DNA from: Bacteroidota bacterium
GTDB lineage: Bacteria; Bacteroidota; Bacteroidia; Cytophagales; Cyclobacteriaceae
Assembly: GCA_016178785.1 (NCBI GenBank)
Contig: JACOSO010000062.1
Coordinates: 1 to 64,000 of the forward strand
Length of the DNA: 64,000 nucleotides
Direction: 5' to 3'
Position 1 is the first letter of the stretch; the number at the start of each line of letters is the position of its first letter. A program made the translations under genes and the position numbers. Below, piece by piece: positions 45,359-52,937 of the stretch. The notes beneath the pieces are model-generated. The model saw only the letters and a program-made list of their open reading frames with translations, made no database searches and was not told the DNA's origin.

Positions 45359-45721
45359 TTACTGATGAAACACACTCGACTTCACGATCAAGCCGCCTTT
45401 GATTTCCAGCATCTCGCCCACATAAAGGTCTTCCTCTCCTTCCACATGCCGAATGTATTCCATAAACACACGATCGTCTTGCGATGTCAGGCGGATAACT
45501 TCATAATGCAACGTTGGTAATCGATCAAATGCATCTTGCCACCAAGATCGAAGTGCTTTTTTGCCTTTGATCAATCCATTCGTCTCAGGATGTCTTACTT
45601 TCAACTTCGGACTGAAGTGTTCTGCGTTGTCATGATAAAGCGAAAGTAGCCTCTCAAGATTCTTATCGTTGAATGCTTTAAACCAATTAAGAGCGATCCC
45701 ATTTAATTCAGTCGAACTCAT
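45359..45721 (-). CDS. SnoaL/NTF2-like protein
   Basis: The start is placed at ATG 45721 (120 residues, MSSTELNGIALNWFKAFNDKN). A longer form from 45751 is unlikely. The cone-shaped NTF2 fold is indicated by WFKAFNDKNLERLLSLYHDNAEHFSP and the strands HYEVIRLTSQDDRVFMEYIRH. Enzymes and binders share this fold, so no reaction is proposed. The gene begins 2 bp after the stop of a 48-codon gene. Confidence 0.88.
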   Translation of the reverse strand: MSSTELNGIALNWFKAFNDKNLERLLSLYHDNAEHFSPKLKVRHPETNGLIKGKKALRSWWQDAFDRLPTLHYEVIRLTSQDDRVFMEYIRHVEGEEDLYVGEMLEIKGGLIVKSSVFHQ

Positions 45722-45723
45722 AT

Positions 45724-45870
45724 TTATTCGATTGCATGAATGGTGACCCAATAGCGATAGGCAACAAGTGCTTTATCTAACTTAGAGAGTTTTGTAATGT
45801 CACGTTTGCTGTAACGGGGCATGATCAGTTTGTTCAATTTGGCTAAAAAATGAAAGGCTATTTTTTTCAT
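45724..45870 (-). CDS. Conserved small protein, 48 residues
   Basis: Read from ATG 45870 the frame gives MKKIAFHFLAKLNKLIMPRY, continuing with basic and aromatic residues (ALVAYRYWVTIHAIE at the end) and stopping at 45724. The pattern of a short N-terminal hydrophobic stretch, a basic middle and a conserved ARYW-like patch is one I associate with a family of small proteins in Bacteroidota, but no function is known to me. It stands 2 bp upstream of the SnoaL-like gene in an apparent operon. The length is too small for routine gene finders. Confidence 0.7.
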   Translation of the reverse strand: MKKIAFHFLAKLNKLIMPRYSKRDITKLSKLDKALVAYRYWVTIHAIE

Positions 45871-45943
45871 ATTGAATTAATTCAAAGTTCAAAAAATTTG
45901 CTCTGCTCTATTTGACAATTCTCTCAACTGAATTGAATGGCTT

Positions 45944-46948
45944 TCATTTATTTAAGAAAACAAGCCAGTCTAACAGCCTATTTGCGTAACCCCACTCATT
46001 ATCAAACCAGGCCATCAATCGAAGGTGTTGACTAGTGACTTTGGTGAGTTGACCATCAATCGTGCTCGAGTGAGAGTTGTTAAGAATATCCGTTGAAACG
46101 ATTGGGTCATACGTGATGTCAATAATATTTTTTAACTCGGCTCGTGAACCTTTCTCTATTAACGAATTAATCGTCTGAGTATTCACTGATTTCTTCAACA
46201 CCAACGATATGCCAGCAATCGCTCCACAAGGCACGGGCACCCGAGTAGACATTGATTCTATTTTGTCTTGCAATTCAGGAAAGATATTTTCCAAAACAGG
46301 TTTGATGTTTACTTCAAAGGGAATGATCGAATGAGCAGCCGCACGTCCTCTGCGCAAGCCTTTGTAAGGTTTGTCGATCAATTCTTGTCGGGTAGTATAT
46401 CCCTGAATGACATTCACATGAACCGAATCGACTCCGAAGTTTTCTTTCATTAAATGAATAATTGGAGCGACACAATTGATGGTACAATCTCCGGGAGAAA
46501 TAATTAAAGCTTCTTTTATTTGAGCTTGATTTACTCCAATTACTTTAGTTGGGATGTCTTTACTGAAAGTGGTGAGCAGCACTCGCTTTGCCCCACTCGT
46601 CAAATGATGAGATGCCTCTGATGAATGGGTGAAAAGACCGGTCGCTTCAATTATCGCGTCAATTGAAAAATTTTTCCACGGTAGATTTTTGATTTCATTT
46701 TGCTGCAAATAAAAAATCTCATGATCATCGATGCTAAAACCATTTGGAGTGGGAATAATTTCGCAAGGAAAAGTCCCTCGAATAGAGTCGTACTTTAAAA
46801 GGTAAATCAAATTTTCTTTCGACATGATATCGTTCACGGCAATCAGGTTTTTGATCAGTCCTTTTTGGTGAAGAAGCCGAACGAGTGTTCGACCAATTCG
46901 CCCCATTCCGTTGATCGCCAATCGTGCGGATAAATTTTCCATAAACAT
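45944..46948 (-). CDS. GAPDH-like protein with altered active-site residues
   Basis: The 334-residue protein keeps the overall GAPDH fold: NGMGRIGRTLVR for NAD binding, AVNDI, FDNEWGYANRL and the nucleophile Cys155. However the usual SCTTN motif reads DCTIN (Ser to Asp and second Thr to Ile). The catalytic-His segment that normally reads VHAYT is IQGYT, so the general base appears to be Gln182. The loop that normally contains STTGAAKA (Thr-Gly binding the substrate phosphate) is PFEVNIKP. The protein is thus a divergent homologue, not an ordinary glycolytic enzyme. It stands as a single gene on the minus strand between SOD and the small-protein operon. Confidence 0.85.
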   Translation of the reverse strand: MFMENLSARLAINGMGRIGRTLVRLLHQKGLIKNLIAVNDIMSKENLIYLLKYDSIRGTFPCEIIPTPNGFSIDDHEIFYLQQNEIKNLPWKNFSIDAIIEATGLFTHSSEASHHLTSGAKRVLLTTFSKDIPTKVIGVNQAQIKEALIISPGDCTINCVAPIIHLMKENFGVDSVHVNVIQGYTTRQELIDKPYKGLRRGRAAAHSIIPFEVNIKPVLENIFPELQDKIESMSTRVPVPCGAIAGISLVLKKSVNTQTINSLIEKGSRAELKNIIDITYDPIVSTDILNNSHSSTIDGQLTKVTSQHLRLMAWFDNEWGYANRLLDWLVFLNK

Positions 46949-46955
46949 ATTCAGA

Positions 46956-46989
46956 ACAAAAACAAAAGGCTGTCGGTTGAGACAGCCTC
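46956..46989 (-). terminator. Terminator after the SOD gene
   Basis: Stem aggctgtc with gacagcct (46967-46974 and 46981-46988) is followed on the minus strand by a T-rich run. It lies 26 bp beyond the SOD stop. Confidence 0.65.
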
Positions 46990-47014
46990 TTGAATATTTT
47001 AACTTAACTTACCA

Positions 47015-47617
47015 TTATTTTGCAAACCGTTTTGCTACTTCATTCCAGTTTACCACATTCCAAAATGCAGTTACATAATCAGGTCTCCGGTTTTGATAAT
47101 TCAAATAATAAGCGTGCTCCCAAACATCAAGTCCGAGAACAGGCGTTCCTTTCACCTCGGCAACATCCATCAACGGATTGTCTTGATTAGGTGTTGAGGT
47201 AATTGCCAGTTTACCTGAACCGTCTTTGATTAGCCAGGCCCAACCTGAACCAAAACGACCCGTTGCAGCTGCAGCAAATTTGGTTTTGAACTCATCAAAA
47301 TTCCCGAAAGCAGAATTGATCGCATCGCCAAGAGCACCCGAAGGAGCACCACCTGCATTCGCGCTCATGATTGTCCAGAATAAGCTGTGGTTATAATGTC
47401 CGCCACCGTTGTTGCGAACAGGTGCAGGGTATTTTGAAATATTCTTGCATATTTCTTCAATGCTTAAATTTTCTTCAGGTTTGCCGGCAATAGCATTGTT
47501 GAGATTAGTTACATAAGCATTGTGATGTTTGCCGTGATGAATCTCCATTGTGCGAGCATCGATGTGTGGCTCCAACGCATTGAATGCATAAGGAAGCGCG
47601 GGAAGTGTAAAGGCCAT
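47015..47617 (-). CDS. Iron/manganese superoxide dismutase
   Basis: The start is placed at ATG 47617 (200 residues, [20 protein letters not shown]). The frame opens earlier but that extension does not belong to the family. Metal ligands are His27 in MEIHHGKHH, the His in [10 protein letters not shown] and the Asp/His in [30 protein letters not shown] is the family signature near the second half. It converts superoxide to peroxide in the cytoplasm. It is followed by a good terminator. Confidence 0.96.
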   Translation of the reverse strand: MAFTLPALPYAFNALEPHIDARTMEIHHGKHHNAYVTNLNNAIAGKPEENLSIEEICKNISKYPAPVRNNGGGHYNHSLFWTIMSANAGGAPSGALGDAINSAFGNFDEFKTKFAAAATGRFGSGWAWLIKDGSGKLAITSTPNQDNPLMDVAEVKGTPVLGLDVWEHAYYLNYQNRRPDYVTAFWNVVNWNEVAKRFAK

Positions 47618-47649
47618 ATTGATTTTTTTTGTTTGATGTTTAATTTCGA

Positions 47650-47752
47650 TTGACAAATATAACTCATATTCGAAATTCAAAGTTCAAAGTTCAAAAGTGA
47701 AACTATTTCAAGTCATATTCAATTTTGAATTTTAAATCCTGAATTTTGAATC
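47650..47752. repeat. Intergenic AT-rich repeat words
   Basis: The spacer contains attcaaagttcaaagttc and related words (47674-47697), with similar text in other spacers (42436-42450, 45876-45894). No gene is seen. Confidence 0.5.
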
Positions 47753-49214
47753 AGGTCCCCTTTCTCGCCAATTCCCCCAGCGTCTCAATCCCCTCTTCTA
47801 CCCGATCATTCCATGGCAAGCCATAAGTCAAGCGTAAATAATTTTGAAATTGCCCTTGGGTTGAAAAAATGTGCCCTGGTGCAATACCGATGTTGTACTT
47901 CAACGCACGCTTGTGCAATTTGTACGCGTCTATCTTTTTGTTCATCTCCACCCACAATGCAAAGCCACCTTGAGGCCTGGTGATGCGCGTGTCTTCAGGG
48001 AAATATTCGGCCACAGCTTGTGCGTATCTCAAATATTGAGTGTGCAATGCTTTTCGCAAATGACGAAGATGCAGTTCATATCTTCCGTTCTGTAAAAAAT
48101 GTGCGATAGCTGTCTGCGCCAACGTGTTGGTTGAAACATTGTTCATCCGCTTTCTGCGAATGGATTTTTCCTTGAATTTCCCCGGCACAGCCCACCCAAT
48201 GCGGTAGCCAGGAGCAAGTGATTTTGAAAATGATCCGCATTGCAGAACCATTCCTCTCTTGTCAAACGCTTTGCATGTAGTTGGTCTCTTCTTGCCGAAG
48301 AATAGCTCTCCGTAAATATCGTCTTCAATCAGCGGGATATCTTTTTTTGAGAGCATCTCCACGAGCCGTTTTTTGTTTTCATCGGGCATGCATGAACCGA
48401 TCGGATTGTTGAAGTTGGTAACGAACAGGCACACTTTGATATTAAACCGGTCAATTGATTGCTCAAGGTAATCTAAGTCGACACCAGTCTCAGGGCTTGT
48501 TGGCACTTCCACTACTTTCAAGCCAAGGTTTTCCATGGCGCGAAAAATTCCAAAGTAAGTTGGGCTCTCGATTGCTACCGCATCCCCGGGTTGGGTGGTA
48601 GCCATCAGACAAAGATTGAGGGCCTCCATACAGCCCGCAGTCACTACCACATCATCTTCACTCAAAGCTCCGCCCCAATTAAATGAAAGCCGGGCAATTT
48701 GTTTTCTTAATTCAGGATTGCCTTGCACGTGCTCATATTGAATGCAGCTATCCTTTGAAGATCGAATGGCATGCATCACAGACTTATTTAGTTTAGCTGT
48801 GGGCAGCAATGAATGATCTGGTGCGGCCATGGAAAATTGCACAAGCTTATCTGAACGCAGATCGCTGTAAATACTCGAGATCATATCATCCAGCGTAACG
48901 GGCACAACTTCATCGCAAGGCTCACAACACTTGGGCAGCGACAGCCCATGACGCGGAGAAAATTTCACATAGTATCCCGATTGGGGCCGAGCTTCAATCA
49001 ATCCTTTTGCTTCGAGATGATAATATGCCTGAAATGCCGTGCTCAAGCTGATGTCTTGCTCTTTGCTTAGGGCACGCACCGACAAAAGTTTGTCTCCAAC
49101 CTTCATCGCACCGTTTTCAATCAATCTCCCAATCCGATCTGCCACGGTGGTGTACTTGTGATCGCGAGGAACAAATTTTTTTGCTCTCTTTTTTGTTAAC
49201 GTCAGCATAGTCAA
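47751..49214 (-). CDS. MocR/GntR-family regulator with aminotransferase domain
   Basis: The 487-residue protein has a winged-helix GntR domain at the N-terminus (YTTVADRIGRLIENGAMKVG, LSVRALSKEQDISLSTAFQA). A linker leads to a class I aminotransferase-like domain. The PLP-binding lysine is in CGSFSKSLAPGYRIGW (about residue 330). MocR regulators use PLP or a related amine as ligand to control transport or amino-acid and vitamin genes. The start is at 49214; inverted and direct repeats lie just upstream (49195-49250), which could be its own operator. Confidence 0.92.
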   Translation of the reverse strand: MTMLTLTKKRAKKFVPRDHKYTTVADRIGRLIENGAMKVGDKLLSVRALSKEQDISLSTAFQAYYHLEAKGLIEARPQSGYYVKFSPRHGLSLPKCCEPCDEVVPVTLDDMISSIYSDLRSDKLVQFSMAAPDHSLLPTAKLNKSVMHAIRSSKDSCIQYEHVQGNPELRKQIARLSFNWGGALSEDDVVVTAGCMEALNLCLMATTQPGDAVAIESPTYFGIFRAMENLGLKVVEVPTSPETGVDLDYLEQSIDRFNIKVCLFVTNFNNPIGSCMPDENKKRLVEMLSKKDIPLIEDDIYGELFFGKKRPTTCKAFDKRGMVLQCGSFSKSLAPGYRIGWAVPGKFKEKSIRRKRMNNVSTNTLAQTAIAHFLQNGRYELHLRHLRKALHTQYLRYAQAVAEYFPEDTRITRPQGGFALWVEMNKKIDAYKLHKRALKYNIGIAPGHIFSTQGQFQNYLRLTYGLPWNDRVEEGIETLGELARKGT

Positions 49215-49385
49215 AGTTTTTATACCAAACTGATATGGTTAACGTAAAAGTAACTGATCTGGTCGAAATTAAAAAAAATGAAACTGTTATTTTACTGATC
49301 CGTTTGTGAACTTTGTGCAGATTAAATGAGCAAGAAGCAGGTTGAAATTGAATATCAAAATGAAATCCTTTGAGAAATAATTGAA

Positions 49386-50138
49386 ATGAAAAATACTTTA
49401 CTCGCATTCTCATTGCTGGCTTTCTTCGTGAATGGATACGGTTTCAGTCCTACTGACAGTATCAAATCCATAAAAAAGGAGCCGCGATCTAAAAGCACTC
49501 TTACTGTACGAACTCATAATGCGGGCTACTTCGCCTTTACAACAAGAATTATCAGTACTAACCCGGCTTTGGATTTCTTTTACACTTACGATCGCAAGCA
49601 ATGGGGCTTCATGGCGTTCAAAGCTTTTGACCTTTACGATCATGAGACCCCCAATAATTTCATGCTGATGATGTTTCGAAAAAGCTTTCGTCTCAACAAC
49701 AGGCTTACGATCACTCCACATGTGGGCACTATTCTGGAGCAAAACAATTCTATTGCCGATAAGGGCTCTGATATCTCTTCGATTGTCATTACTTCCTATA
49801 AAATTTCGAACTGCTTAACGATCGACTATACTGCGATTTTAGGGAGCCTTGTGCTTGAGCCGATCAATCGGGATTGGTTCAACCGATTCAGGGTTTTGTA
49901 TTCAAAAAAACATTGGGACGTGACCGTTCAGGCTTGTCACAACAACAAAGTAATTGATCACGACAATTCTGAATATTTTTCTACGGGGGTCCACCTATTT
50001 TATAATCGGGTGAAAATATCTGATCACTTCCTCATGGGAGCTGGAGCATCAGGTTTAGTGATGGCTTATTCCAATACTCCTTCTGCATATCCTAAGACGA
50101 ATGGCATTTTCTTTACCCTTGTGGGATACATTCACTAG
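49386..50138 (+). CDS. Hypothetical secreted or outer-membrane protein
   Basis: The 250-residue product has a signal peptide (LAFSLLAFFVNGYGF). The mature sequence has many aromatic, amphipathic strands (FAFTTRIISTNPALDFFYTY, LTITPHVGTILEQ, KHWDVTVQACHN) and ends with GIFFTLVGYIH. This resembles an outer-membrane barrel, but I recognise no family. It is transcribed divergently from the MocR regulator gene and could be its target (inference). Confidence 0.65.
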   Translation: MKNTLLAFSLLAFFVNGYGFSPTDSIKSIKKEPRSKSTLTVRTHNAGYFAFTTRIISTNPALDFFYTYDRKQWGFMAFKAFDLYDHETPNNFMLMMFRKSFRLNNRLTITPHVGTILEQNNSIADKGSDISSIVITSYKISNCLTIDYTAILGSLVLEPINRDWFNRFRVLYSKKHWDVTVQACHNNKVIDHDNSEYFSTGVHLFYNRVKISDHFLMGAGASGLVMAYSNTPSAYPKTNGIFFTLVGYIH

Positions 50139-50278
50139 GCACAGCAGTATGGAATGGTGATGGCCATTGAAGAAATGGTGAGCGTACAAAAATGGCCACA
50201 GAAGAAAATACCTATATGGCTGTGCCTGCCATTTTTAAAGTCCAGACGTTGAGGTATGAATAGTTGAATTATTTCATT

Positions 50279-50962
50279 CTACTTATCAATCTCTGACTGA
50301 AGTTTCTCAAGCAACTCAATGCTCCTGGGAAGAGACGTGTAAATCAATCCCGTACGAACAATAGTTGCTCTCTTTTGGCTGTGAATCAGTTCATTCATTA
50401 ATGTTCCACGCTGTTGAATTGCCTTAAAAATTCTTTTCTGGTCGAACGGAGTTTTGTATTCCAGCTCATCAAAGGTGAGTACATCAATTAATTCGGAAGT
50501 GTATATTCCTAAGTCACGATCATTCTGTTCTTGGAGAAGGGCATTGTCGCTGTAATAGCTAATAATCAGCAATTTCAATTCATTATTGCGGATGAGTTTA
50601 AAATTCCCAGTAAACTTAAGCTCTTCGTAAACAGCTGTGATGAAATTTGGTCTAATTAGCATAATCACATCTGTGATCAGGTCACCAAATTTTTCGTTAT
50701 CAATGGTCGCTGAAGAATTCGACAGCGCAATCAACTCGCTTATGGCATTGATTTTTGAATATATCCGTTGAATTTCAGTTCTAATAAGAGCAGTATCAGA
50801 TTGAACAGAATTGCGAAGATTGATGAGGTATTCCTTTTCAGTTTTACGCTCTTGAATTGACTCTCTGTAATTATCAACTGCTAAAGCAGAGAGCACACCG
50901 ACAATAATCAGAACAAGCTGAATGAAGAACTCGTAGAATTTTTTACCATTTCCAGCAAGCAC
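50279..50962 (-). CDS. DUF6090-like single-helix membrane protein
   Basis: The 227-residue protein starts with GTG at 50962. A short N-terminal basic patch is followed by a transmembrane helix (FFIQLVLIIVGVLSALAVDNY). A helical extracytoplasmic or cytoplasmic domain follows, with ERKTEKEYLINLRNSVQSD and FNAVYEELKFTGNF-like motifs, as in Bacteroidota proteins of the DUF6090 type. Function unknown. It begins 3 bp after the cupin stop, so the two are co-transcribed. Confidence 0.75.
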   Translation of the reverse strand: MLAGNGKKFYEFFIQLVLIIVGVLSALAVDNYRESIQERKTEKEYLINLRNSVQSDTALIRTEIQRIYSKINAISELIALSNSSATIDNEKFGDLITDVIMLIRPNFITAVYEELKFTGNFKLIRNNELKLLIISYYSDNALLQEQNDRDLGIYTSELIDVLTFDELEYKTPFDQKRIFKAIQQRGTLMNELIHSQKRATIVRTGLIYTSLPRSIELLEKLQSEIDK

Positions 50963-50965
50963 GTG

Positions 50966-51313
50966 CTAACTTTTTTTCTTGACCTCCACCAGCTGGCATT
51001 TCACCTGCCCCATGCCGCTGTTTACTACCATGTGGGTTTCAGCCGGACTCCAAAAAGTAGTTCCTGCTTTTATTTTCTTAGTGGAAACTTTTCCATCGGG
51101 TGTAGTGATTGTGACGCTTGCATCCGAAAGCATAACGGTGAGGTGAGCCGGGTGACTGTGCTTACCCGCCCCACAAACATCTTTGCCCGGTTTACTATCA
51201 AACTCATACACCTTAACGTTATCGTTGTCTAAAACAACTTTTCCGTCTGAAGTTGACTGCGCAAACAAAAGTCGACTACCGAGCATCATGCATGCGATTA
51301 GAGTAGTTTTCAT
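50966..51313 (-). CDS. Secreted small cupin protein
   Basis: The 115-residue protein has a signal peptide (MKTTLIACMMLGSRLLFAQ) and one cupin barrel with GAGKHSHPAHLTVMLSD and AGTTFWSPAETHMVVNSG. These contain the His residues that would bind a metal. The substrate is unknown. It is first in a two-gene unit with the DUF6090-like gene and lies divergent to paaA. Confidence 0.85.
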   Translation of the reverse strand: MKTTLIACMMLGSRLLFAQSTSDGKVVLDNDNVKVYEFDSKPGKDVCGAGKHSHPAHLTVMLSDASVTITTPDGKVSTKKIKAGTTFWSPAETHMVVNSGMGQVKCQLVEVKKKS

Positions 51314-51363
51314 AGGGCAATTCAGTTTGAAAGCTAATATAATACAAAATCAATTTTGAACCC

Positions 51364-51407
51364 AGAGAACGTGGGTTTTCCTACAAAAAACCAATTCCCA
51401 CTTCTCT
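51364..51407 (+). promoter_or_regulatory. Inverted repeat in the cupin/paaA divergent spacer
   Basis: Arms agagaacgtggg (51364-51375) and cccacttctct (51397-51407) nearly match. It could be an operator for paaA or a terminator-like element. Confidence 0.35.
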
Positions 51408-51417
51408 GCCAGTTTAT

Positions 51418-51425
51418 TAACTTTG
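51418..51425 (+). promoter_or_regulatory. -7 promoter box of paaA
   Basis: TAACTTTG matches TAnnTTTG exactly, 21 bp before the paaA ATG. No perfect -33 box was identified. Confidence 0.5.
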
Positions 51426-51446
51426 TAATTCTAAAATCGACTGATC

Positions 51447-52433
51447 ATGTACGGAGGTGGAAATACATTCGAGGGAATAAAGACAGATAGCATTGCACAG
51501 GAAGACCCGCAACAACTGGCGGCTTTTGAAGCCCGTATTGCGAGGGGTGAAAAAATTGAGCCCATGGACTGGATGCCGCAACTTTACAGAAAGCAGCTCA
51601 TCCGCATGATCGAGCAGCATGCTCACAGCGAAATCATCGGAGCATTGCCGGAAGGAACATGGATCACACGTGCACCTGGTTTCAAACGTAAAATGTCTTT
51701 GATGGCCAAGGTTCAAGATGAAGTAGGCCATGCACAATTGCTTTACAGCGCTGCCGAAACTCTTGGCAAGCCTCGCGAGCAAATGATCGATGATCTCATC
51801 AATGGCAAATCAAAATATTCTAACATATTTAATTACCCCACTTTTACTTGGGCAGATTGCTGTTTCATTTCATGGCTTGTAGATGCAGGAGCAATTGTAA
51901 ATCAATTGGCAAACGCAAAAGGAAGCTATGGTCCTTATTGCCGTGCACTTGATCGCATCTGTGCAGAAGAATCTTTTCACTTGAAGTACGGACATCATTG
52001 TGTTATTTACCTCGCCAGTGGCACACAAAAGCAGCGCGACATGTTTCAGGAAGCAATCAACCGCTGGTGGCCACCGATGATGCACTTCTTCGGACCGAGC
52101 GATAAAATTTCTGCACACACTGAAATACTCATGCGCTGGAAAGTGAAGATGGGTACTAACGATGACATGCGTAATCAATTTCTTGACATGTACGTGCCAA
52201 AAATCTGGGAGCTTGGATTCACTATTCCTGATCCTTTGTTAAAGAAAAACCCTGAAACCGGTAAATGGAACTACACCGAGCCCGACTGGGAAGAATTCAA
52301 GCGCGTGATCAATGGCGATGGCCCTTGCAACAAAGAAAGATTGGAAGTACGCAGAATTGCCGAAGAGCGCGGCCGCTGGGTACGCGAGGCTCTGAAAGTC
52401 CCTTCAGCCGAATATGTAATGCCACTTGCTTAA
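51447..52433 (+). CDS. paaA: Ring-1,2-phenylacetyl-CoA epoxidase subunit PaaA
   Basis: The 328-residue protein is the catalytic di-iron subunit: the metal-binding Glu/His pairs are visible in [11 protein letters not shown] and [12 protein letters not shown], with a conserved [19 protein letters not shown]-like start. It epoxidises phenylacetyl-CoA in the aerobic phenylacetate pathway. In most genomes paaB follows directly; here the next paa gene lies about 4 kb downstream, beyond the cassette-like insert. No lesion is visible in paaA. Confidence 0.96.
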   Translation: MYGGGNTFEGIKTDSIAQEDPQQLAAFEARIARGEKIEPMDWMPQLYRKQLIRMIEQHAHSEIIGALPEGTWITRAPGFKRKMSLMAKVQDEVGHAQLLYSAAETLGKPREQMIDDLINGKSKYSNIFNYPTFTWADCCFISWLVDAGAIVNQLANAKGSYGPYCRALDRICAEESFHLKYGHHCVIYLASGTQKQRDMFQEAINRWWPPMMHFFGPSDKISAHTEILMRWKVKMGTNDDMRNQFLDMYVPKIWELGFTIPDPLLKKNPETGKWNYTEPDWEEFKRVINGDGPCNKERLEVRRIAEERGRWVREALKVPSAEYVMPLA

Positions 52434-52456
52434 CTCTCGTGACTGGAATAAGGAAT

Positions 52457-52488
52457 ACACGCAATGCTTATAGCAAGACGTTGTGTGT
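52457..52488 (+). repeat. Compact attC-like palindrome, left junction
   Basis: Outer arms acacgcaa (52457-52464) and ttgtgtgt (52481-52488) pair with one mismatch. Inner arms tgct (52465-52468) and agca (52472-52475) flank a tat loop. The right arm overlaps a GTT-type core (acgttgtgt). It lies 18 bp before the first cassette gene. Confidence 0.45.
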
Positions 52489-52505
52489 CATTGTTGCATT
52501 GAGAT

Positions 52506-52937
52506 ATGAGTAAACGGACAATTACTGGACTATTGATTGGTGGCGAACTGGTTATAGGGGCACTACTTGGACGTGCTTACATTAGTCAATACAGTTTTCT
52601 GACATCAACGCAGTCTCTTGGACAATTTTTCGCGACAGTGATTCTAATTTACTCTGCGACAGTGTTTTCGCTCGGAACAATTAACTTAAGGCTAATTAAA
52701 AAATCAGAAACAAAGATTATAATACGTTGCATTGTGACTTCATTGGCACTTGGGACAATTTTCGCGGTACCAATTTTAATTTTGAATTATGAGACGGTCG
52801 ACAATTTGGACTTTTGGGACCTAAGCCCATTTGTTGTAATTCTTATTGGACTGGTAATTGGGTTTAATTTTCAAGTCTTAAGGGCAAACTCAGTAAGCAA
52901 CAACGCCACACAATCGAGTAGGCGGCCTCGCCAGTAG
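52506..52937 (+). CDS. Cassette-borne hypothetical membrane protein
   Basis: The 143-residue protein has four hydrophobic helices (ITGLLIGGELVIGALLG, FFATVILIYSATVFSLG, CIVTSLALGTIFAVPILIL, PFVVILIGLVIGF) and a polar C-terminus. I recognise no family. The reading frame crosses the boundary into the group II intron and stops at a TAG within intron domain VI, so the last roughly ten residues are intron-encoded. The natural C-terminus would be different in the intron-free form. Confidence 0.6.
   Translation: MSKRTITGLLIGGELVIGALLGRAYISQYSFLTSTQSLGQFFATVILIYSATVFSLGTINLRLIKKSETKIIIRCIVTSLALGTIFAVPILILNYETVDNLDFWDLSPFVVILIGLVIGFNFQVLRANSVSNNATQSSRRPRQ

Noticed and set aside
50138-50228. Terminator from aggcacagca and tggctgtgcct
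   Set aside because: The arms are about 70 bases apart with no T-run, so it is not a convincing terminator.
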